From a virus: DNA of 34,560 nucleotides. The position numbers and the translations under genes are program-made. The DNA lies in the IMG/VR virus record IMGVR_UViG_3300028392_000175, positions 1 through 34,560 of that record, one strand, 5' to 3'. How positions within the stretch are numbered: position 1 is the first letter of the stretch; each line of letters begins with the position of its first letter. The notes beneath the pieces were generated by a model. The model had not been told where the DNA came from, did not search any database, and saw only the letters and a program-made list of their open reading frames with translations. This document shows positions 9,356 to 16,768 of this stretch, piece by piece.

Positions 9356-9472
9356 ATGTGCAAAGAATGTGGATGTAACAAAACCGCTATTGGCGGCACA
9401 CCAGATGCTTTAACTGGTAAGCCAACCGAGTCACCTTACGGTGAATACAAAGGTGTAGGCGGAACTAAGTAA
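9356..9472 (+). CDS. Tiny Cys-rich protein (38 aa)
   Basis: ATG at 9356 and TAA at 9470-9472, overlapping the next ATG. The protein begins MCKECGCNK and continues with a Gly/Pro-rich tail. C2, C5 and C7 form a possible zinc or thiol site. A second tiny ORF at 12733 begins MCKQCENC, and the similarity argues that both are real. The AAGGGGAAA at 9343 can serve as ribosome binding site. Confidence 0.6.
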   Translation: MCKECGCNKTAIGGTPDALTGKPTESPYGEYKGVGGTK

Positions 9473-9741
9473 TGGCTGCTGGAGATGGCTTAACCTATAC
9501 ATATCACCTCAATCGTCTAGCTGGAACTTTGTCCAACGGTGTACCCACCCTTGATGCTCAGGGTGCTGCAAACGTCTGGGCTGGTACTAAAGGTTACGCC
9601 ATCCCTGGCGCACTTAATGCTTTATATGCAAGCCGCAACAGCGGGACTAACTTAAAACTTGATTTACAGGGAGTGCTTAACGCACTTGCTGGAACCAAAG
9701 GTTTGGGAATCAACGACGCGGCAGCGAGGATTACATCGTGA
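9472..9741 (+). CDS. Hypothetical phage protein with AGTKG repeats
   Basis: An 89-residue protein with three related segments: NRLAGTLSNG, then DAQGAANVWAGTKGYAIPGALNAL, then DLQGVLNALAGTKGLGINDAA. Such LNxLAGT repeats are seen in small proteins of many actinophages beside head-tail genes; their role is not established. It is coupled upstream by TAATG and downstream by GTGA to the connector-like gene. Confidence 0.65.
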   Translation: MAAGDGLTYTYHLNRLAGTLSNGVPTLDAQGAANVWAGTKGYAIPGALNALYASRNSGTNLKLDLQGVLNALAGTKGLGINDAAARITS

Positions 9742-10628
9742 CATTATTCAAAGACGTTATTGACGAGACAGCGCTAGCCCTTACAGGCTATACATCTCGC
9801 CAAGATCAGGCAACCTATTCGTTAGCTGCTATGTCATCTACTGACCTGACATTTCAGGTGGCAGATGGAACAGTATTAAGTCGTGGCTTAGTTGAGATTG
9901 ACGATGAGTTGATTTGGGTTGACTCGTTTAACCGTACAACTAACATAGCAACTGTTGCTCCCTATGGTCGTGGTTTTCGTAACACAGATGCTACAAGTCA
10001 TGCTTCTGGTTCACGCGTAACTATTAGCCCATCATTCCCACGTTCAGTCATTCGCAAGAATGTCAACATGGCTATTGATGCTATTTACCCAGACTTGTTT
10101 GGCGTTTACTACACAACCTTTCCGTTTATCGCATCTCGCACTACCTATCAATTACCTCAAGAAGCAATTGATATTCTAGGTCTTTCATGGCAAACCATTG
10201 GGCCATCTTTAGAATGGCTACCAATCCGCCACTATCGCGTAGATCGTATGGCTAATCCAATTTCCTGGAATTCAGGTAAGACTATTTCCATCTCAGATGG
10301 AATTGTCCCTGGTCGTACCGTTATGGCTACCTACACCAAGAAGCCATCTCAACTTCAATACGATAGTGATGACTTTACTTTAACTGGCTTGCCAGAATCA
10401 GCACGTGAAGTTATTGAACTAGGTGCTGCTTTCCGTACCGCTTCATACCTTGACCTTGGTCGTATCCCAGCAGCAACTGCTGAAGCAGACTCAATGCAGC
10501 AACAAGATCCTATTGGATCAGCTGCCAACATATCTCGCTATTTCTACCAGTTATATCAGCAACGCTTGCAGGTCGAAGTTCGTCGCCAGCAAGAGATGTA
10601 CCCACCCCGCACACACTACAGCCGATAG
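9738..10628 (+). CDS. Putative head-tail connector (adaptor) protein
   Basis: A 296-residue protein starting with GTG at 9738, fixed by the GTGA overlap with the previous stop. Residues about 45-110 form a beta domain with LVEIDDELIWVDS and YGRGFRNTDATSH; a related block occurs in the next gene. Then comes the helix FPRSVIRKNVNMAIDAIYPDLFG and a C-terminal helical region (ESAREVIELGAAFRTASYLD) like that of head-tail adaptors, which carry a helical core that joins the portal to the tail. The gene stands just before tail genes. I call it a connector by position and helix pattern. Confidence 0.55.
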   Translation: MTLFKDVIDETALALTGYTSRQDQATYSLAAMSSTDLTFQVADGTVLSRGLVEIDDELIWVDSFNRTTNIATVAPYGRGFRNTDATSHASGSRVTISPSFPRSVIRKNVNMAIDAIYPDLFGVYYTTFPFIASRTTYQLPQEAIDILGLSWQTIGPSLEWLPIRHYRVDRMANPISWNSGKTISISDGIVPGRTVMATYTKKPSQLQYDSDDFTLTGLPESAREVIELGAAFRTASYLDLGRIPAATAEADSMQQQDPIGSAANISRYFYQLYQQRLQVEVRRQQEMYPPRTHYSR

Positions 10629-10637
10629 GAATAATAA

Positions 10638-11507
10638 ATGGCGATCAATAGATACTACAGTTCAATTGCACAGGATACTGCACTTACTGCTTCGGCTACT
10701 CTGTCAACTACAACGTTGATTGTTGGTGCTGTTACTGGCTTTCCAAGTTCATACCCATTTGTATTGGCCATTGATTACGGTACTTCCTTTGAAGAACTTG
10801 TTTCAGTAACTGCTATCGCTGGTCTTAGCCTTACAGTAACACGTGGCTTTAGTGGCACTTCAGCTGTAGCACACAACGTAGGTGCGGTTGTACGCCACGT
10901 GCTTACAGCACAAGACATGACTGAAATGCAAGCTCACCTTAATTCAACCACTGGTGCGCATGGCGTAACAGGGGCAATCGTAGGTACTACAGATACTCAG
11001 ACATTGACTAACAAGACTTTAACTTCGCCAACTATAAATTCAGCAACGTTGACTTCGCCAACGATAACTTCAGCAACATTGCCAACAGCAACTTTAACTG
11101 ATCCTACTGTTACAGATGCAATAGTTAAAGGCATGGAAGAAAATATCAATGTCGTTGCATCGGCCGCAACTGGCACTATTAACTTTGATGTATCTACCGC
11201 ATCTGTCTGGTACTACACCTCAAGTGCCACAGCAAACCATACGCTTAATTTCAGATACAGCAGCAGCGTTGCCCTTAATACATCGCTAGCAATTGGCAGT
11301 TCAATTACACTTGTTTGGCTTAACACCAATGGCACAACTGCTTATTATCCAAACGTAATTCAGATTGACGGAACTACAGTTACTCCAAAAGTAACATCAG
11401 CAATTAGCGCAGGCAATGCCAGCGCAATTGATGCCTATGTATTTACTATTATCAAAACTGCTTCAGCTACATACACAGTTCTTGAAACACAAACCAAGTA
11501 CGCATAA
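10638..11507 (+). CDS. Putative tail fibre protein
   Basis: A 289-residue Ser/Thr-rich protein. Residues about 25-95 resemble the beta domain of the preceding gene (FEELVSVTAIAGLSLTVTRGFSGTSAVAH). At about 115-165 it has TDTQTLTNKTLTSPTI followed by imperfect TSPTI and SATLT repeats, a shaft motif typical of tail fibres. The C-terminal half is beta-rich and could be a knob. A tail-fibre or tail-spike adaptor role is well supported by the shaft motif; the receptor is unknown. Confidence 0.7.
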   Translation: MAINRYYSSIAQDTALTASATLSTTTLIVGAVTGFPSSYPFVLAIDYGTSFEELVSVTAIAGLSLTVTRGFSGTSAVAHNVGAVVRHVLTAQDMTEMQAHLNSTTGAHGVTGAIVGTTDTQTLTNKTLTSPTINSATLTSPTITSATLPTATLTDPTVTDAIVKGMEENINVVASAATGTINFDVSTASVWYYTSSATANHTLNFRYSSSVALNTSLAIGSSITLVWLNTNGTTAYYPNVIQIDGTTVTPKVTSAISAGNASAIDAYVFTIIKTASATYTVLETQTKYA

Positions 11508-11516
11508 GGGATAACA

Positions 11517-12398
11517 ATGCCAATACTTTCAGCATTAGCAAACTCATCGGCTGGTGCGTACAAAAAGAATGCACCATCAACAATGACGGTTACGTATCTT
11601 GTACTTGCTGGTGGTGGCGATGGCGCTGGCTCTGGTGGCGGTGGTGCTGGTGGTTATCTAGAAAGTAGCATTGTTCTTAATAGAGGAACAACGCAGACTG
11701 TTACTGTTGGCGCAGGTGGCGCCGCTTATTCTAGTTCTAGTTACCCTAGTGCAAACTTAGCAAACGGAAGTAATTCTGTGTTTGGTAGCATAACCGCAAC
11801 TGGCGGTGGTGGTGGCGCCTATGGCACTCTTGGAACAGTAGGTTCTTCAGGTGGTTGTGGTGGTGGTTCAATTGGAACAACAACGGGTGGAACAGGAACG
11901 CAAAATTACAATGGCGGTGGAACAGCCTCTGGCGGCAGTGGTTCAACTAGCGGTGGTGGTGGTGGCGGAGCTGGAAGTGTTGGTGGGAATGGCACAACAG
12001 CAGCATACCCAACAGGCGGTATTGGCGGAGATGGCGTTTATAGTTCTATAACAGGAACATCAATTGGTCGCGGTGGTGGCGGTGGAGCATCAGGCTATTC
12101 AACTAATATGACAACAACGCAGGCTGATAATTATGGTGGTGGATGTCCTGGCAGTACTATTGCTGGCGCTAGCATTGAACGCACCCCTATTGTAAATAGA
12201 GGCGGTGGCGGTGCTGCTAAATACACAGGTGGTGGAACCGTTACAACAACTGGTGGTGGTTCTGGTGTTGTTATTATTTCTTACCCAACATCAGCAGGTT
12301 TAGCTGCATCAACTACAGGTTCTCCAACTCAGACAACCGTAGGCAGTAACTATGTTTATCAATGGACAGGTTCAGGAAGCATTACACTACCTTCGTAA
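11517..12398 (+). CDS. Glycine-rich fibre protein 3
   Basis: A 293-residue protein with TYLVLAGGGDGAGSGG at 25-42 opening a glycine-rich region that runs to about residue 255 and closes with GGGSGVVIISYPTSA. The terminal segment (QTTVGSNYVYQWTGSGSI) is reminiscent of fibre caps. It is related in design to the genes at 5518 and 6429 but lacks their RRMVSSSQVSDSF anchor, so it may attach at another site on the tail. A MAHFA protein follows. Confidence 0.75.
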   Translation: MPILSALANSSAGAYKKNAPSTMTVTYLVLAGGGDGAGSGGGGAGGYLESSIVLNRGTTQTVTVGAGGAAYSSSSYPSANLANGSNSVFGSITATGGGGGAYGTLGTVGSSGGCGGGSIGTTTGGTGTQNYNGGGTASGGSGSTSGGGGGGAGSVGGNGTTAAYPTGGIGGDGVYSSITGTSIGRGGGGGASGYSTNMTTTQADNYGGGCPGSTIAGASIERTPIVNRGGGGAAKYTGGGTVTTTGGGSGVVIISYPTSAGLAASTTGSPTQTTVGSNYVYQWTGSGSITLPS

Positions 12399-12414
12399 AA
12401 GAAAGAATAAAACT

Positions 12415-12729
12415 ATGGCACATTTTGCAGAGATAGATGAAAACAACATTGTTAAGCAAGTAATTGTTGTTCACAATAACGAACTATTAGATGAAAATGG
12501 AATTGAATCTGAACAAAAAGGTATTGATTTTTGCGTCAATTTATTAGGCGGCACTTGGATTCAAACCAGTTACAATGCAAATTTTAGAAGCAGATTTGCT
12601 GGTATTGGGTATATTTATGACGCTGCTTTTGATGCTTTTATTATGCCAAAGTGCCACGATGAAGCGGTGCTAGACGAAGCAACCTATCAATGGATTTGTA
12701 GCAACGAAGCACATACACCTAAGGAATAG
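12415..12729 (+). CDS. Small MAHFA-type phage protein (paralogue of 7373 gene)
   Basis: A 104-residue protein. I use the ATG at 12415, preceded by AAAGAAAG; a longer in-frame start at 12352 would lie within the fibre gene and add residues not seen in the paralogue. MAHFAEIDENNIVKQVIVV, IQTSYNANFRSRFAGIGYIYD and DAFIMPK match the 80-residue protein at 7373 motif by motif, with an insertion after residue 20 and a longer C-terminus (LDEATYQW). The same fibre-then-MAHxA order occurs twice. Confidence 0.7.
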   Translation: MAHFAEIDENNIVKQVIVVHNNELLDENGIESEQKGIDFCVNLLGGTWIQTSYNANFRSRFAGIGYIYDAAFDAFIMPKCHDEAVLDEATYQWICSNEAHTPKE

Positions 12730-12732
12730 GCA

Positions 12733-12822
12733 ATGTGTAAGCAGTGTGAAAACTGTAGTAAAGAACATCAGCACGATGCTCTTGCTGGCGTAGATTTTAT
12801 GGAATCAAATGAATTCATCTAA
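12733..12822 (+). CDS. Tiny Cys-rich protein (29 aa)
   Basis: ATG 12733 to TAA 12820-12822. The product starts MCKQCENCSKEHQH with C2, C5 and C8, resembling the MCKECGC start of the ORF at 9356. It fills the gap between the MAHFA gene and the large tail gene, and the AAGGAG ribosome binding site of the tail gene overlaps its stop. Too short to judge by composition; similarity to the second copy is the main support. Confidence 0.5.
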   Translation: MCKQCENCSKEHQHDALAGVDFMESNEFI

Positions 12823-12831
12823 GGAGTAAAT

Positions 12832-15042
12832 ATGACCGACGCGTATAAGCAGATCAAGGTACGTCCTGTAGAACCAATTGGTCAACCTGTTTCCATTGGT
12901 AATTCATTTGTCAATACATCTAACGCATATGACTGCGCTATAGGTGGCTTGCCATTCTTCTTCGGTATCTCCGATAAATATCCATACAAGCGTGAGACAA
13001 CGCCATATCGTAAGCAACAGATTGACCAGCAAAAAGAACCAGGTGAGCAGTCGCTCACAGGCTGGTGGCTACGTTCTCAATCATCATTTCATTACGGAGC
13101 TGGTATCCGCTTTCAGGAACCAGTACAAGGTGAGACAGTACCGTACCGCTTTAACAAGAGCGCAGGTGTTGATGTATTTAACACAGGTAAAGTCACACTG
13201 CTTCCAGATGTAGAAGTATTAAAATCTGCTACCAATACCAACATTATCCTAGAAGGTGGCGTTGATGCCAACGGCGTAGATGTAGTACTGATGGCAGATG
13301 GATCTGCCCTTTACCGCATCACTTCTACTTCAGCTTCGGCTGCCCTTACTTGGGGTGGCTCAGGCACAATCTTAGATGTAGCCCAAGATGGCCAGAACTA
13401 TTACGTTGCTAACGCAACTGGTATCTACAAAGGCCCATTGACAGGTGCCACCAATGGCGCATTGATCTTCACCCACCCAGCATCAGTAGGCACAGTTACT
13501 TTTGTCAAGATGAACTGGGCCAAGCAGCGCCTTATTGCTGGCATTAACAATTACATTTTTGAAGTAACGCCTGTTACAAGTTACACAGTTACTAACAGTC
13601 AAGTATCTAATAACATAGTTACTATTCATACAGGCTCTGTAGTGCATAACTTTGCAGTTGGTTCTGAAATTGTAGTAGCTTCAATTGCTACTAACCCAAC
13701 TTATTACAATGGCGTATGGCAAGTAACTGCTATTACCCCGACTACAGTTTCTTATTATCATAATAATACTGACCATGTGTACACAACACAAAGCGCTGGA
13801 ACCGTAGCCCTTAACGTTAACAATGATCTTCCAATTTATGCTCACCCAAATGCTAAATGGAAATGGACTGGCATAGCAGAAGGCCCTAACGCTATTTATG
13901 TTGGTGGCTACGCTGGTAACTCATCAAGCATCTATCGTTTAAGCCTAGATACAGGCGGCAATGTTCCATTGCTAAACAAGTCTGTTACCGCAGCCGATCT
14001 ACCAAATGGTGAGTACGTAACTAGCCTTGCCTCTTACGTTGGCAAGTACATGGTCTTTGGCACTAACAAGGGTGTACGCATAGGACAGATTGATACATCA
14101 GGATTTGTATCATCTGGTTACATTACCTATGGCCCACTAACAGTAGTAACCAATGGCTATGATCCTGCTTCTGGTACCGACCTAACAGGCAAGCCAGTCA
14201 ATGCAGTCATGTTCCAAGATCGTTATGCTTACTGCACTGTAAGTAATTACATTGACAATGGCGATGGCACATTCTCATCTGGCCTAGTAAAGATTGATCT
14301 ATCCAAAGAGATTGCTCCTAACCTTGTGGCTTACGCCACTCATTTACGTGTACCTTCAACCAATGACGCTACAGATGTAGCAGTCTTTGGTAACAGCAAC
14401 AAGATCGTTATTGGCGTTAAGAGCCTGGGTGCTTATGTTCAGGCAAATAGCCTATGCACCAGTGGCTACATTCAGACTGGCTTGATTCGTTATTTAACGC
14501 TTGAAGATAAGCACTTTAAGTTAATTAAAGCTCGTATTCAATATCCAATTACAGGTAACGTAAAAGTATCTACAGTAGATGCTTCTGGTTCCGTGTTGGA
14601 CATTTTGACTATTACTCCAGACTACGATGCCACCCAAGATATAACCACTGGCATACCTAATCCAGCAGAATCAATGGCTTTCCGCTTTACCTTGTATCCG
14701 CTATCAACTGATACCACTAAGAGCAGTGTGCTAAATGGTTATCAACTTAAAGCCCTACCTGCTGTAAAGCGCAACCGTACTTACACTATCCCAATCCTTA
14801 ACTTTGACTTTGAAGGTGACAGATACAACATGGTTACAGGCTACGAGAACCGTGCTATCGCACGTATCCAAGCCTTAGAGAACATCGAGACACAGGGCGA
14901 TGTTATCGTCTATCAAGATTTTACCTCTGGAGAAACACTTCAAGGGGTAATTGAATCACTGCAATTCGTCCGCATTACACCACCTGAGCGCCGCTTTACT
15001 GGCTTTGGTGGTTTGATCTACGTCACGTTCTGTTCAATCTAA
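12832..15042 (+). CDS. Large tail protein (tail nozzle / minor tail type)
   Basis: At 736 residues the longest product of the window. The N-terminal part has SLTGWWLRSQSSFHYGAGIR, a motif resembling actinophage minor tail proteins, followed by strongly beta repeats from about 120 to 560 (VLMADGSALYRITS, QDGQNYYVANATGIYKG, GPNAIYVGGYAGNSSSIYRL) that look like blades of a beta-propeller. The C-terminal 150 residues form another beta domain. In podoviruses such a protein forms the tail nozzle or tube base. It has a good AAGGAG ribosome binding site. Tail assignment is firm; the precise position in the tail is inferred. Confidence 0.7.
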   Translation: MTDAYKQIKVRPVEPIGQPVSIGNSFVNTSNAYDCAIGGLPFFFGISDKYPYKRETTPYRKQQIDQQKEPGEQSLTGWWLRSQSSFHYGAGIRFQEPVQGETVPYRFNKSAGVDVFNTGKVTLLPDVEVLKSATNTNIILEGGVDANGVDVVLMADGSALYRITSTSASAALTWGGSGTILDVAQDGQNYYVANATGIYKGPLTGATNGALIFTHPASVGTVTFVKMNWAKQRLIAGINNYIFEVTPVTSYTVTNSQVSNNIVTIHTGSVVHNFAVGSEIVVASIATNPTYYNGVWQVTAITPTTVSYYHNNTDHVYTTQSAGTVALNVNNDLPIYAHPNAKWKWTGIAEGPNAIYVGGYAGNSSSIYRLSLDTGGNVPLLNKSVTAADLPNGEYVTSLASYVGKYMVFGTNKGVRIGQIDTSGFVSSGYITYGPLTVVTNGYDPASGTDLTGKPVNAVMFQDRYAYCTVSNYIDNGDGTFSSGLVKIDLSKEIAPNLVAYATHLRVPSTNDATDVAVFGNSNKIVIGVKSLGAYVQANSLCTSGYIQTGLIRYLTLEDKHFKLIKARIQYPITGNVKVSTVDASGSVLDILTITPDYDATQDITTGIPNPAESMAFRFTLYPLSTDTTKSSVLNGYQLKALPAVKRNRTYTIPILNFDFEGDRYNMVTGYENRAIARIQALENIETQGDVIVYQDFTSGETLQGVIESLQFVRITPPERRFTGFGGLIYVTFCSI

Positions 15043-15061
15043 CACATAAGGAATACTGCAA

Positions 15062-15316
15062 ATGTCAGCTGATGTCGCAACCATTGTCTATTCATACTTC
15101 TTCGTTATTGTTGCTTTGCTTACTGGCATAAGTTTAATTGCAAAGCAATCTATTAAGAAACATACTGAAGTAATCGAAGACAAGTTAGCCCGTATTGAGT
15201 ATGCGCTTTACAACGATGGACATACTGGGTTAATTAACAAGGTTGACCAACTGATCGAGAATCAGAACATCATCAAGATTGACGTAGAAGTAATGAAGGC
15301 AAAGGCAGAAGCGTGA
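15062..15316 (+). CDS. Small membrane protein of lysis cassette
   Basis: An 84-residue protein with one N-terminal membrane segment (about 7-27, IVYSYFFVIVALLTGISLIA), then a charged helix containing IEYALYNDGHTGLINKVDQL. That pattern resembles small DUF2746-like actinophage membrane proteins located beside endolysin genes. It overlaps the peptidase gene by GTGA. It could be a holin partner or spanin-like factor; the true holin is more likely the gene at 15784. Confidence 0.65.
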   Translation: MSADVATIVYSYFFVIVALLTGISLIAKQSIKKHTEVIEDKLARIEYALYNDGHTGLINKVDQLIENQNIIKIDVEVMKAKAEA

Positions 15317-15774
15317 GCGAAACAAGCGATAACGGTTGGCCAGCTAGCAAAGATCCTAACGCCATCCATATCAAACCATTCCCAGTGGCAGGCACAGACC
15401 TTAAACTACGCTGTGCTGAGGCTTGTGGGCCTATCCTGGCGGCCTTTGCTGCCGAGTTTCATACCCTTGTAGAGCCTATTGATAAAAGCACCTTAGATGA
15501 CTGGGGATACGCTTACCGTCCCATTCGCGGGCAATCCACTGGCCTGTCTAACCACGCCTCTGGCAGTGCGATAGACCTGAATTCTGCCAAGCATCCGCTT
15601 GGAAAAGAGAATACTTATACTCCTGCTCAGCGCAAGGTACTGGATGTTTTATGCAAGAAATACGGCTTACGCGCAGGCTATACTTATACTCACCGTAAGG
15701 ATGATATGCACTTTGAGATAGTGGAAACACCTTCAGAAGTTAAAGCGCGTATCGCCAAACTAAAACTAAAGTAA
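15313..15774 (+). CDS. M15-family peptidase endolysin
   Basis: A 153-residue single-domain enzyme, start GTG in a GTGA overlap. The zinc ligands and catalytic residues of the VanY/D-Ala-D-Ala or L-Ala-D-Glu peptidase family are all visible: SNHASGSAIDLN (H81 and D88) and DDMHFE (H133). It would cut peptide stems or cross-bridges of peptidoglycan at the end of infection. No cell-wall-binding domain and no signal peptide are present, so export should depend on the holin. It stands between a small membrane protein and the holin gene. Confidence 0.88.
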   Translation: MSETSDNGWPASKDPNAIHIKPFPVAGTDLKLRCAEACGPILAAFAAEFHTLVEPIDKSTLDDWGYAYRPIRGQSTGLSNHASGSAIDLNSAKHPLGKENTYTPAQRKVLDVLCKKYGLRAGYTYTHRKDDMHFEIVETPSEVKARIAKLKLK

Positions 15775-15783
15775 GGAAATCAA

Positions 15784-15972
15784 ATGGAAAAGTTTTACAC
15801 AATTCTAGGCACTTGGTCTAGAGCATTTATTGCAGCTGTTATTGCTTCATACATCTCAGGTAATACTGAACCTAAAGTAATCTTAGCCTCTGGTCTAGCA
15901 TCTGTTCTGCCAGTTATCCTTCGTTACTTAAACCCAAAGGATGCTTTTCCAGCATCAAATCCTGTGAAATAA
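15784..15972 (+). CDS. Holin
   Basis: A 62-residue protein with two hydrophobic segments (about 10-26 and 31-48) separated by a short polar turn (SGNTEPKV), ending in YLNPKDAFPASNPVK. The TWSRAFIAAVIASY start and the LPVILRYLNPKD end match actinophage holins. It is the last gene before two terminator hairpins and directly follows the M15 peptidase gene; a GGAAAT ribosome binding site is present. It would form membrane lesions that release the peptidase. Confidence 0.85.
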   Translation: MEKFYTILGTWSRAFIAAVIASYISGNTEPKVILASGLASVLPVILRYLNPKDAFPASNPVK

Positions 15973-15993
15973 TAATTTAATAGTTTTATCCTT

Positions 15994-16023
15994 AAACCCC
16001 CGCCTTAACTGGCGGGGGTTTTT
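15994..16023 (+). terminator. Rho-independent terminator of the late operon
   Basis: AAACCCCCGCC (15994-16004) and GGCGGGGGTTT (16011-16021) form a perfect 11-base-pair stem with loop TTAACT, followed by a run of five T (16019-16023). It sits 22 bases after the holin stop and ends the structural and lysis transcript. Confidence 0.9.
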
Positions 16024-16033
16024 CGGTTTTCCT

Positions 16034-16056
16034 AAGGGGATTTCCAATCCCCTTTT
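16034..16056 (+). terminator. Second terminator-like hairpin
   Basis: AAGGGGATT (16034-16042) pairs fully with AATCCCCTT (16046-16054) around a 3-base loop, followed by TTTT. It is just behind the first terminator and probably acts as a backup insulating the replication operon from late transcription. Confidence 0.7.
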
Positions 16057-16138
16057 ATCAGGATCGCACTCGCTGACGCTCGTAGTATAAAATTAAAAGT
16101 AAATCTCTGTCAAATCGAAACTCATTGGCGTGTCTGAT

Positions 16139-16169
16139 TTGCCAATCAATCATACCCATCTGCTATCTT
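16139..16169 (+). promoter_or_regulatory. Promoter of the replication operon, leaderless type
   Basis: TGCTATCTT (16161-16169) is an extended -10 of the form TGN-TANNNT. Six bases separate the hexamer from ATG 16176, so transcription should start at the start codon itself. A TTGCCA at 16139-16144 could be the -35, with a long 19-base spacer. No ribosome binding site precedes the ATG, consistent with a leaderless mRNA. The geometry is the same as at 7630. Confidence 0.65.
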
Positions 16170-16175
16170 TCATCT

Positions 16176-16370
16176 ATGAATCAAACAACAGTAGCTCACA
16201 GATCGTTTAGTAGTTTTTCCAGTTGGATTAGATGCGGCAAGTCATGGCAGTTGGAAAGAGACTTGGCTGCGCCAAGTGAACCAGCATGGTGGTTTGTCGG
16301 CGGTTCAGCATTTCATACTGCGGTAGAAAATTACCTATTGAAAGAATTTGCTGATGGCCAAGAAGCCTAA
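16176..16370 (+). CDS. N-terminal fragment of Cas4/RecB-like exonuclease (split gene)
   Basis: A 64-residue protein; the ATG at 16176 is chosen over an upstream TTG at 16125 because it fits the leaderless promoter. RSFSSFSSWIRCGKSWQLER followed by PAWWFVGGSAFHTAVENY is the start of the actinophage PD-(D/E)XK exonuclease family. C20 would be the first of four iron-sulfur cluster ligands, and GGSAFHTAVE includes the conserved motif-I His. The protein stops at 16370, while the remaining family motifs occur in another gene at 16765. In relatives as I recall them these parts form one chain. The two products could still assemble into one enzyme. Confidence 0.75.
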   Translation: MNQTTVAHRSFSSFSSWIRCGKSWQLERDLAAPSEPAWWFVGGSAFHTAVENYLLKEFADGQEA

Positions 16371-16581
16371 GCCAATTGCCAGTTTGTCAGTCCTTCACGG
16401 CGAGAAGGCAGACTACACTTCACTTGGATCAATTCGTGTCTGCCCATGTGGATCAGAAGTATTTCATTTGAAAGTAAAGTTCGATGAAGACAACACGATT
16501 GCAATGTATTTCTTAGATATGATCTGCGTTGATTGCACTAGCGCAGCACTAGCCCCAGTACCAGGAGTGGAATATGAATAG
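16354..16581 (+). CDS. Small zinc-ribbon-like protein inserted within split exonuclease
   Basis: A 75-residue protein starting at ATG 16354, overlapping the end of the exonuclease N-fragment by 17 bases. It has a CPCG motif (IRVCPCGSEVFHLKV) and a second pair in MICVDC, about 30 residues apart: a CxC/CxxC zinc-ribbon arrangement. Ends LAPVPGVEYE. Similar small zinc ribbons occur in actinophage replication modules. It may bind nucleic acid or partner with the split nuclease; neither is shown. Confidence 0.65.
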   Translation: MAKKPKPIASLSVLHGEKADYTSLGSIRVCPCGSEVFHLKVKFDEDNTIAMYFLDMICVDCTSAALAPVPGVEYE

Positions 16582-16768
16582 ACAGGATCGTCGCAAAGCA
16601 AACGTCGCTAACACCGACGCTTTTAGATCAGCATTTGTACAGGCAGAACTTGTTATGAGACAAGCTCTAGCCATTAGAATTGATAAAGCAATACAAGCAG
16701 AGACTAATCCTGATATAATCATTGGCTACGAGAAAGCACGAAAGATTGTGACAGGGGAAGTTGAATGA
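16574..16768 (+). CDS. Hypothetical helical protein inserted within split exonuclease
   Basis: A 64-residue protein, overlapping its neighbours on both sides (8 bases upstream, ATGA downstream). It begins MNRQDRRKAN and is helical throughout (FVQAELVMRQALAIRIDKAI), charged, without Cys. No family recognised. Its tight coupling to the exonuclease C-fragment gene indicates it is translated. Confidence 0.6.
   Translation: MNRQDRRKANVANTDAFRSAFVQAELVMRQALAIRIDKAIQAETNPDIIIGYEKARKIVTGEVE

Noticed and set aside
16371-16764. Group I intron or intein interrupting the exonuclease
   Set aside because: Two overlapping ORFs fill the insert, the exonuclease pieces end and start with normal stop and start codons in different frames, and no splice-type motifs or homing endonuclease are visible.
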